64,000 nt of DNA from Methylophaga sp. (lineage in GTDB: Bacteria; Pseudomonadota; Gammaproteobacteria; Nitrosococcales; Methylophagaceae). Each line of letters starts with the position of its first letter. Position 1 is the stretch's first letter. The stretch lies in assembly GCA_002733715.2 (NCBI GenBank), contig NVWQ02000055.1:1-64000 (forward strand). Direction: 5' to 3'. This document shows positions 57,710 through 64,000 of the stretch, piece after piece. The translations under genes were made by a program, and so were the position numbers. Under the pieces are notes generated by a model. It saw only the letters and a program-made list of their open reading frames with translations, did not search any database and was not told the DNA's origin.

Positions 57710-57979
57710 ATGAAAACTAAAGTTACAACTCTTAGTTTTGCTGTTGTTATGTGTGGTTGTGCCATTGAGCCGGTTATAACTGCTCAGCCCGATGGCAAAC
57801 AAAGCTACACTATAAATTGCAGTTCAGGCATAGACAAGTGTCATCAGAGATCTGCTAAACTATGTCCCACTGGCTACGATATTATTGAGCATTCTAAGAA
57901 AACATCTACGCTTGTGCCTCATTATGGTGAATATCCTATGACCATTAACATCGAGAATTTAACCATTAGCTGCAAATAA
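57710..57979 (+). CDS. Small lipoprotein, unknown function
   Basis: 89 residues. Short signal with lipobox-like VVMCGCAIEP, then a domain with four further cysteines (CSSGIDKCHQRSAKLCPTGY and the final ISCK), so disulphides are likely. A conserved pattern CHQRSAKLCPxGY occurs in small envelope proteins of gammaproteobacteria, but no function is known to me. It lies between two tRNA-Leu fragments. Confidence 0.7.
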   Translation: MKTKVTTLSFAVVMCGCAIEPVITAQPDGKQSYTINCSSGIDKCHQRSAKLCPTGYDIIEHSKKTSTLVPHYGEYPMTINIENLTISCK

Positions 57980-57983
57980 GAAG

Positions 57984-58053
57984 TTTCGCGACTGTGCCCA
58001 GTTCTATTCGGACACTAAACACCGATTATGAAAGCCTCCGCGGTTTTTTATTG
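57984..58053 (+). repeat. tRNA-Leu 3' fragment plus worn terminator, copy 5
   Basis: Matches the T arm, acceptor and following terminator with many changes: TTCTATTCGG for TTCGATTCCGG, then TATGAAAGCCTC and a T-rich end TTTTTTATTG. The 5' part is hardly recognisable. It lies directly before the 3' end of the glutamate dehydrogenase gene. Confidence 0.65.
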
Positions 58054-58077
58054 AACTGTTTATTATCGTTTCCGTTA

Positions 58078-59364
58078 TTAACCGTTAAAATAATTGTGAG
58101 TGCCATGCGCCTCTACTGCGGCACTTATTTTACGCAAGGCTTTAATATAGGCGGCTTCTCTAAGTGTTCGCTTCTCATTTTCAGCCAAGTCCCACACGGC
58201 TTCAAAAGCAGCTGTCATTTTTTCTTTTAATTTTTGTTGTACATCCTCAAGTGTCCATGTTTGCCCGCTACGGTTTTGCACCCATTCAAAATAACTCACG
58301 GTCACACCACCCGCGTTTGCCAGCACATCCGGCACTACTTTAATGCCTTTGCTGTGAAGAATATTATCGGCTTCAGATAAAATGGGTCCATTTGCGATCT
58401 CAATAATCGCTTTTGCTTGAATGCCGTGGGCATTATCTTTTGTGATAACGCCTTCAAGAGCTGCGGGGATAAGAATGTCGACCTCTAAGCTTAATAGTTC
58501 ATCGTTACTTATGCTTTCATGCTCAACCATTTCACATATTGATCCATTGCAGTACACACCCTTTATATGTTTGGAACGTTGTTTCTCTTGCCATAGGCTC
58601 TCTACATCAAAGCCTTTTTTAGCATAAATACCGCCTTGAGAGTCGCTAATCGCGACAATTTTACAGCCTGCTTGTTGCAACAACCTAGCAACGTGATAGC
58701 CACCATTACCAAAGCCTTGCACAGCTACGGATATGTCCGTTAAGGCCCGTTCCATTTTACGAATTAATTCTAATGCACATAAATACGCACCTCGGCCCGT
58801 TGCATCATCTCGACCTAAACTGCCGCCCAGCTCAATGGGTTTTCCGGTAATTACATCCGGTGCATGTGTTCGTTTTATCGAGTCATATTCCGCCATCATC
58901 CAGCCCATAATTCGAGAGTTGGTGTAGACATCAGGCGCGGGAATATCACGATGAGGGCCAATAAAATCTGCTAGAACGCGAATATAAACACGCGATAACC
59001 GCTCTAGCTCCATCGGTGATAATTCTTTAGGATTTACGGTTATTCCACCTTTTGCACCACCAAAAGGCAAGCCAATAACTGCGCATTTGATAGTCATCCA
59101 CAAGGCCAGCGCTTTGACTTCATCTTCATTTACATTGGGATGAAAGCGTACCCCGCCTTTGGTTGGACCAAGAATACTATTATAACGACAGCGGTAACCC
59201 GAAAAATACTTTTGTGACCCATCATCCATTCGAACAGGGAGGCTAACCATTATAAGTTCTTTTGGATGTAATAAGCCTTCAATAATTTCTAGATCAATAT
59301 TCGCCAGCTCGGCCAATGCTCTAACCCGAACTAATGCATCTTGAAAAGTGCTGCTTGCTGTCAT
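58078..59364 (-). CDS. gdhA: Glu/Leu/Phe/Val dehydrogenase, glutamate dehydrogenase type
   Basis: 428 residues from the ATG at 59364 (a TTG at 59382 is an alternative). Catalytic region GPTKGGVRFHPNVNEDEV and PFGGAKGGITVNPK with the lysine, then the Rossmann motif VAVQGFGNGGYHVARLL. Length and spacing fit hexameric NAD-dependent glutamate dehydrogenase (GudB/RocG-like). It interconverts glutamate and 2-oxoglutarate plus ammonia. It is a metabolic gene lying between tRNA-Leu remnants. Confidence 0.92.
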   Translation of the reverse strand: MTASSTFQDALVRVRALAELANIDLEIIEGLLHPKELIMVSLPVRMDDGSQKYFSGYRCRYNSILGPTKGGVRFHPNVNEDEVKALALWMTIKCAVIGLPFGGAKGGITVNPKELSPMELERLSRVYIRVLADFIGPHRDIPAPDVYTNSRIMGWMMAEYDSIKRTHAPDVITGKPIELGGSLGRDDATGRGAYLCALELIRKMERALTDISVAVQGFGNGGYHVARLLQQAGCKIVAISDSQGGIYAKKGFDVESLWQEKQRSKHIKGVYCNGSICEMVEHESISNDELLSLEVDILIPAALEGVITKDNAHGIQAKAIIEIANGPILSEADNILHSKGIKVVPDVLANAGGVTVSYFEWVQNRSGQTWTLEDVQQKLKEKMTAAFEAVWDLAENEKRTLREAAYIKALRKISAAVEAHGTHNYFNG

Positions 59365-59650
59365 GATTGTTTTCTCTATCAAAAGCCTTGTTTTACGTTA
59401 TCACAGACACCCTCAATTTACACTTACTCTTTCTAACGCAGATTAAAGGTATGTCTGAATATTTTATAAAGTCCTGACCTATAAGCTCTAAATATACCGC
59501 TATTATTAAATGAGAAATATCTCCATCTCTTCATGCAAGCAGAGTCTCCTTTTAAGCTTTAAGGTATGAGCAAAAAAATGCCATTACATTTTTGCACTAT
59601 CCCTATACAATCACTTCCGAAATTATGCGTACATAAAACCCTACAGTTTT

Positions 59651-59700
59651 ACACGCTGTGCCGATTAATATTGGCTCTCAGTACCCTATATTTAGGCCTC
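59651..59700 (+). repeat. Very worn tRNA-Leu 3' fragment, copy 6
   Basis: ACACGCTGTGCCGATTA, then ATTGGCTCTCAGTACC, aligns with the variable arm, T arm and acceptor of tRNA-Leu; AGGCCTC follows at the place of the terminator stem. A worn tRNA-Cys lies 26 bp on, the same order as at 60998-61181. Confidence 0.5.
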
Positions 59701-59725
59701 GGACTGTGCGGTTTTCATATCAAAA

Positions 59726-59798
59726 GACCGCGTGGCAGAGTGGTTATGCAACGGACTGCAATTCCGTAAACACCGGTTGGATTCCGACCGCAGCCCCA
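59726..59798 (+). pseudogene. Decayed tRNA-Cys copy
   Basis: 73 bases, about 88% identical to the intact tRNA-Cys at 61108. The anticodon GCA is kept, but the acceptor 5' strand GACCGCG no longer pairs at two positions with CGCAGCC, the T loop reads TTGGATT in place of TTCGATT, and the 3' end is one base short. The upstream TATCAAAAGACC is also shared, so a larger block was duplicated. Confidence 0.8.
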
Positions 59799-59818
59799 TT
59801 TTTAAATCACTTTCTGAC

Positions 59819-60601
59819 CTAACGTTTAATGTAGTTAAACCATCCATTAAAACGATCAATATAATGTGAGCCGCCAAACTCATCATTTTTATCATAAACT
59901 AAGTATTCTGTGCCTCCGGCACGAAATGTTAGTTCTGCATTTTCTGCCTCTTCCCAATAACAAGCATTTAAGAATAGATAATTATCATTTATTAAAAAAC
60001 CGACAAAATTTGGTAGGTAGTCATAGGAATATAACGTAAGCTTCTTACTGTCATCATCTGAGTACAATTTCTGTAAGTTTTCCTGGGCTCTAACTATGTC
60101 TTGGGTAACCGGAAATAAAGCATCAAACTTATCAAGATAGTCTTTGTTGTTTTCATAAAATTCAGGTGAAATCAATCCAATTTCGACATTAAATTTAGCG
60201 GCGTCATGAAGCGAATCATTGTTACTTTTGTCTAATAACCTCGATAGAACTGAATACCAGCCAAACCGCCCAGCGACACCAATATACTTGATATCAACAC
60301 GCTTACTTGTTTGGACTAAATTAAGCAGCTCATCATATAACGCGTTAGGCTTAATAACTTTAAGCCTGCCTCTGTCAGCAACGACTTTTTCATAGACCTG
60401 AAAAAGAATCTCCAGAAGAATCATTACGACAGTTACTAATAACGTCATCTCGATTTTCTGTGTGACTTCACTTGGGAATATCGACAAATTAGCAAGAATT
60501 TCTAAACCAAATATTGCAACAATAATAATATATGCAATAGGCTTTTTACCCTTTTCATATGCCTCTTTTAGACGTGTAATAAATGATTTATCAGTTTTCA
60601 T
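59819..60601 (-). CDS. Two-helix membrane protein with cytoplasmic domain, unknown
   Basis: 260 residues. Two membrane helices near the N-terminus (about 21-42 and 51-72) are followed by a 185-residue soluble domain. That domain has regularly spaced strands and helices (VDIKYIGVAGRFGWYSVLSR, VEIGLISPEFY, FVGFLINDNYLFLNACYW) somewhat like a PLD-type fold without HxK motifs. I do not recognise the family. The architecture recalls membrane effectors of defence systems, but no sensor partner is adjacent. It lies between decayed tRNA remnants. Confidence 0.7.
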   Translation of the reverse strand: MKTDKSFITRLKEAYEKGKKPIAYIIIVAIFGLEILANLSIFPSEVTQKIEMTLLVTVVMILLEILFQVYEKVVADRGRLKVIKPNALYDELLNLVQTSKRVDIKYIGVAGRFGWYSVLSRLLDKSNNDSLHDAAKFNVEIGLISPEFYENNKDYLDKFDALFPVTQDIVRAQENLQKLYSDDDSKKLTLYSYDYLPNFVGFLINDNYLFLNACYWEEAENAELTFRAGGTEYLVYDKNDEFGGSHYIDRFNGWFNYIKR

Positions 60602-60652
60602 ATGTATCGCCTCTTTAAAAAGCCTTTTCCGTACTCTACCATCTAATAAAGT

Positions 60653-60865
60653 TTATATAAATATAAGCGTTTTAAAGCCGCAGCGCATATAGGGCTCAGA
60701 AAGAAAGGTGATTACTTTGTTTATGATATTTTTATCTCGTAATATACGGTGGCGGCCTAGAGCCCGGGTAAGAGCAAGCTCACTGTTCACCCCGTCTTCG
60801 GCAATCATTTTGCTGCGTTCGACCGGTATATCCTCATCTTTTTCATCACTGATTAAGTAGCTCTT
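60653..60865 (-). pseudogene. Possible gene remnant
   Basis: A 70-codon open stretch on the minus strand without a usable start (preceded by a stop) reads like a protein fragment, with the segment VERSKMIAEDGVNSELALTR. The GC content is higher than in its surroundings. I cannot assign it. It lies between the unknown membrane protein and the distal arm at 60900. Confidence 0.3.
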
Positions 60866-60899
60866 CTAATTCAAATTAAAGATCAATCCCGCGACAAAG

Positions 60900-60997
60900 T
60901 TTCTATGTAGTCTCGCTTGTAACAGTTCAAGCTAATTCAAAAATTATTCGGTTGCAATTCTCCAGCTTACTGGTATCATTACGCACCATTATCTGTG
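60900..60997. repeat. Distal element arm, copy of 50780-50876
   Basis: About 80% identical to the sequence before tRNA-Leu copy 2. It shows that an element of the same family as element 1 once ended here. Confidence 0.75.
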
Positions 60998-61049
60998 CTT
61001 AAAATCCCTCGGCTTCACGGCCGTGTCGGGATTCCGACTCTAGGCACCA
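60998..61049 (+). repeat. tRNA-Leu 3' fragment, copy 7 (probable original end)
   Basis: CTTAAAATCCCTCGGCTTCA and following bases match the intact tRNA-Leu, but about three bases are lost in the T loop. It ends GGCACCA and is followed by a different hairpin (CTCAGCAC/GTGTTGAG, 61061-61080, then TCTTTT), and then by an intact tRNA-Cys. This is probably the displaced 3' end of the original tRNA-Leu. Confidence 0.8.
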
Positions 61050-61060
61050 TAATATAGAGC

Positions 61061-61086
61061 CTCAGCACTTCAGTGTTGAGTCTTTT
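61061..61086 (+). terminator. Hairpin after tRNA-Leu copy 7
   Basis: CTCAGCAC pairs with GTGTTGAG (one wobble) around a four-base loop and is followed by TCTTTT. It differs from the terminator carried by copies 2 and 3, consistent with those having come with mobile elements. Confidence 0.6.
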
Positions 61087-61107
61087 ATATCAAAAAGACC
61101 ACACAGA

Positions 61108-61181
61108 GGCTGCGTGGCAGAGTGGTTATGCAGCGGACTGCAACTCCGTAAACGCCGGTTCGATTCCGACCGCAGCCTCCA
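61108..61181 (+). tRNA. tRNA-Cys (GCA)
   Basis: 74 bases with encoded CCA. Acceptor GGCTGCG/CGCAGCC pairs fully; the anticodon loop CTGCAAC has anticodon GCA; T arm GCCGGTTCGATTCCGAC. This is the functional copy; a decayed one lies at 59726-59798. Confidence 0.95.
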
Positions 61182-61255
61182 TTTTTGGTTTCTATGAATC
61201 ATTTTCTAAAACCTTTAAAGGCCTTAGCATTAAAATGGTGTCGACGAAATAACGA

Positions 61256-63262
61256 TTATCTAAACAAACCCTTTATTTTATCTGCCACGGCACTGCCGGT
61301 CTCTTCTACCGTATCAACTATTTTAGTAGTTGCAGAGGGCATTTCTTCTTTTTTGCTTGTTGTCATTGATTTTTGACCTAATGCTGATATGCAAGGATTT
61401 GCGTCCGCGGTTGCACTATCGAGCAAACCTTTAGCTAAGAATGATAAACCACCTGTTGCCACAGCAGCACCTACAGATACCAATGTTGATCTAGCATCAA
61501 TGGTAGGACTAGGCGCCGTTAGTGTCCCTTCTAATTTCAGCATGCCTGCTAATTGACCTGCATTGAGCCCCAAGCCTTCTCGTGCATGTGGTTTAATGCG
61601 GATGTTTATTTTTTCAGTTCTAAGATCAATAGTACCGCTGCCAATGACACTCATTTCGCGAGTAACAGCAGCGATTCCTTTGTCTGTAGTGGCGATACCG
61701 CCTTTAATATCAAACTTTATTGCCAGACATTCTAATTGCGTTTCAGTATCGCTTTTTGCTAGCGGATTCAACATCGTTAAAATACTGGTATTTGCTATGC
61801 TAATTGCCGAGCCTTTAATCGCACCACCACCAGACTTAATCAATAATTTACCATTCAAGCCAGCCATTATCTGACTGACACTATTGCCGTTGCCTTTTAC
61901 GTTAATGCTGACATCCGTTTTTATACCCGATATTTTGTTGTTAAGATTTTCAAACTGTGATGGTTCCAAGCCTTTGAGGGTAAGATTTGTAATAAGTGAT
62001 GCTATTTTCCCACCAGCGTTGAGATTAATACTTCCATTCAAACTGCCTCCAGAGACTAGTGTGCTCAGTGGTTTAAGCAATAAATTTCCGTCTTTTAGTG
62101 TTGCCACAATTTTTGTTTTTTCTAAAACCAGACTGCTTGTTTTAATTTTTTTAGCATTGATCGTCACATTAGCATTTATAGATTTTAACCCTGACAAAGG
62201 TAATGGCTTCGAAGAGAATAAGCTGTCTTTTCTTCCTTTTGCCTTTGCTTTATCTTCGCCTGCGAAATCAACCAGATTAATCATCGATGAGTTCAAATTA
62301 GCTGTAATAGCTGGCCGTTTGCCAGAAATATTTACCGTTACATCACCTGAAAGGTCTGTTTTTCCTAATAATAATTTCAGTGCTGTTATTGAATACGTCC
62401 CTTTGCTTTCTGTCACTTTTCCAGTCAGGCTCACCGGACCTAGCGGAGGAAGATCGCTTCCTGCTAACTTGGATAGCTTTGATAATGAGTCAGTATTGAA
62501 TGCAAGATCTAAATCTAATCCTTTACCCTGCATTGGTTGGGCGACACTTCCTTTCAGCCCGATATTTGCATCACTCACCCTAATTTTAAGATCAAGTGGA
62601 TAATTGTCATTTTTAATTAATTTTTTGATATTGCCAATCGTGCCTTTAATTTCAACGGGAATCTCGTTATAAGCCGCTTTCATCATTAAAGAAAGCGGTT
62701 CACTCTCGCCCATTGATTTTAACTCAATAGTTTCGATTGAAAGCTTCGTCTCTTGCCCTGAAACACCATTTTTATAATGAATATTTGCATTCTTAATGAA
62801 CATTTTATTGATAATAATAGCTGGTAATGATGCTTCTGATTTAGACGTTTTCGATGTATCTTTTTCAGTTTCTTTACTTGCAAAGATCCAGTTAGCCAGA
62901 CCTTTTTTATTTGTTTCAAGTAAAATGTCCGGCTCTAACAGTATCAGGCGATTGACTTGGATGTTACCGCTCAATAAAGGTAACAAAGCAACTTCAATTT
63001 CAAATCTATTTAAGATCACCATCTCCGGTTTAGATCCCCAGCCAGCATTGCTAAATGTAACGTCTTCAACCACTAGGGTGGGGATTAATGATAGTCCAAG
63101 CTGTAAATCACTACCGATTTGCAATTCTCTTCCTGTGGCTTGTTCAACAGCATCGGTTAGTTCGGTTTTGTATTGATTTAGATCTAAAGTACTCAACACA
63201 ACAATCAATGTGATCACGGCAACAACAAATAAACCTATAACTATTTTTATGACTTTACCCAT
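61256..63262 (-). CDS. AsmA family protein
   Basis: 668 residues. One N-terminal membrane helix (IKIVIGLFVVAVITLIVVL) anchors a long periplasmic beta-rich protein. N-terminal AsmA hallmark: ATGRELQIGSDLQLGLSLIP; the C-terminal AsmA_2-like end includes LNAGQLAGMLKLEGTLTAPS, with a final Cys/Lys-rich tail. AsmA-like proteins are thought to form lipid-transfer bridges to the outer membrane. A strong ribosome site (GGGAGGGAG) precedes the ATG. Stand-alone gene. Confidence 0.9.
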   Translation of the reverse strand: MGKVIKIVIGLFVVAVITLIVVLSTLDLNQYKTELTDAVEQATGRELQIGSDLQLGLSLIPTLVVEDVTFSNAGWGSKPEMVILNRFEIEVALLPLLSGNIQVNRLILLEPDILLETNKKGLANWIFASKETEKDTSKTSKSEASLPAIIINKMFIKNANIHYKNGVSGQETKLSIETIELKSMGESEPLSLMMKAAYNEIPVEIKGTIGNIKKLIKNDNYPLDLKIRVSDANIGLKGSVAQPMQGKGLDLDLAFNTDSLSKLSKLAGSDLPPLGPVSLTGKVTESKGTYSITALKLLLGKTDLSGDVTVNISGKRPAITANLNSSMINLVDFAGEDKAKAKGRKDSLFSSKPLPLSGLKSINANVTINAKKIKTSSLVLEKTKIVATLKDGNLLLKPLSTLVSGGSLNGSINLNAGGKIASLITNLTLKGLEPSQFENLNNKISGIKTDVSINVKGNGNSVSQIMAGLNGKLLIKSGGGAIKGSAISIANTSILTMLNPLAKSDTETQLECLAIKFDIKGGIATTDKGIAAVTREMSVIGSGTIDLRTEKINIRIKPHAREGLGLNAGQLAGMLKLEGTLTAPSPTIDARSTLVSVGAAVATGGLSFLAKGLLDSATADANPCISALGQKSMTTSKKEEMPSATTKIVDTVEETGSAVADKIKGLFR

Positions 63263-63394
63263 AATAACTCCCTCCCTTTTAAGCGAAAACTATCAACTTT
63301 ATTGCTTTCTATATTATCCCTATGTTTTATTGAACACCACCTTAAGTTCCCATTTCAAATTATACTGGGAACCCATTAACTTGAATTGAAGCCC

Positions 63395-64000
63395 ATGCAC
63401 CCACAATCAAAAGGACTAATCCTCGCTATTGCCGCTTACACTATTTGGGGGTTTTTCCCTCTTTATTTCAGTTATCTGAATTCAGTATCGCCTGTTGAAG
63501 TATTAGCTCAACGTATTATTTGGTCTTTAGTGGCCACATTATCCATCGGCTTTTTATTTGGTTATCGCAATAAGTTGCTCACCGCCTTGAAAGATACAAA
63601 ACTTATCGGCTGGTTAGGATTGTCTGCATTCTTAATCAGTATAAATTGGTTAGTTTACATTTGGGCAGTAGGGCAACACCGCGTTATTGAAACCAGTCTT
63701 GGTTATTTTATATCGCCTGTTGTGAGTTTAATTCTAGCAAGACTCTTTTTTAAAGAAAGCCTGCATCCACTCCAAGTTTGGGCGGGCATAATTGCCGCAA
63801 CGGCTATTCTCTGGGAGTTTATTAGCATCGGCCAATTACCCTGGGTGAGTATTATTTTGGCCTTTGCCTTTGCTTTGTATGGTGTTGTTCGTAAACATTG
63901 CATCATCGACGGCATTAACGGCATGACGATTGAAACGGTGTGGCTCCTACCTTTTGCGCTGATATGGATTGGCTGGCAAGCTGTAGAGCCTACAAAATCA
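63395..64000 (+). CDS. rarD: RarD/EamA family transporter (3' end outside window)
   Basis: 202 residues run to the window edge without a stop. Starts MHPQSKGLILAIAAYTIWGF, typical of RarD, with PLYFSYLNSVSPVEVLAQRIIW and NWLVYIWAVGQHRVIETSLGYFI. Six or more membrane helices are visible of the ten expected. RarD proteins are putative metabolite exporters (E. coli rarD was described as chloramphenicol-sensitive locus). Divergent from the AsmA-family gene. Confidence 0.92.
   Translation, partial: MHPQSKGLILAIAAYTIWGFFPLYFSYLNSVSPVEVLAQRIIWSLVATLSIGFLFGYRNKLLTALKDTKLIGWLGLSAFLISINWLVYIWAVGQHRVIETSLGYFISPVVSLILARLFFKESLHPLQVWAGIIAATAILWEFISIGQLPWVSIILAFAFALYGVVRKHCIIDGINGMTIETVWLLPFALIWIGWQAVEPTKS

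Noticed and set aside
59566-59769. 67-codon plus-strand frame
   Set aside because: It runs through the decayed tRNA-Leu and tRNA-Cys copies and has no family likeness.

Overview
The window looks like a chromosome segment of a low-GC (roughly 40% by eye) gammaproteobacterium. The housekeeping order ychF-pth-rplY-prs-tRNA-Gln-ispE-lolB-TPR lipoprotein // hemA-prfA is typical of that class, and an outer-membrane phospholipase A (pldA), YciK, RluB and LolB fit a Gram-negative gamma lineage. HpnD/HpnE squalene synthesis, a chromosomal phosphoribulokinase and many PAS-GGDEF-EAL proteins suggest a free-living aquatic bacterium. I cannot name the genus.

Region 1 (1-15947) is mostly core. It holds a partial LysE exporter, a GST, crcB with a DUF190 partner, serS, an M50 protease, trpS, rluB, a diguanylate cyclase, yciK, an hpnE-hpnD-ferredoxin operon, and two tandem PAS-GGDEF-EAL paralogues that share near-identical patches. 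A 220-bp MITE-like element (1532-1751) has the same ends as the IS982-family element at 43576-44566.

Region 2 (15948-24463) is an 8.5-kb integrative element in the 3' end of tRNA-Met. It has an 18-bp direct repeat at both ends, a P4-type integrase next to the tRNA, putative integrase arm sites at both ends, AlpA, a Zn-finger/Toprim primase, a DUF3987 ATPase, a short RadC and a Fic protein as cargo. Two identical 82-bp palindromic repeats lie in its replication half.

Region 3 (24526-41586) is core: pldA, ychF, pth, rplY, prs, tRNA-Gln, ispE, lolB, a TPR lipoprotein, hemA, prfA, a membrane-anchored cold-shock protein, hemF, tsaC, prk, purD, a LOG-family gene and hemN. A near-perfect FNR box sits exactly where a class II FNR promoter for hemN would need it.

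Region 4 (41660-61181) is the most unusual part. It is an integration hotspot downstream of an intact tRNA-Leu(UAA). At least six downstream fragments of the 3' half of that tRNA, several still carrying its terminator, all in the same orientation and mostly more decayed to the right, divide about 19 kb into cassettes. Contents in order: an XRE regulator, a membrane protein/TerB pair, an IS982 copy, small unknown genes, an ATPase and a second integrase, a SHOCT protein; then ParDE, a large PLD-helicase-DUF3427 protein and a RES/Xre toxin-antitoxin pair; then DUF2189, a small lipoprotein and glutamate dehydrogenase; then a two-helix membrane protein of unknown function. The array ends at a decayed tRNA-Leu 3' end followed by an intact tRNA-Cys; a decayed tRNA-Leu/tRNA-Cys block also lies 1.3 kb upstream. 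Region 5 (61256-64000) returns to core with an AsmA-family gene and a truncated rarD.
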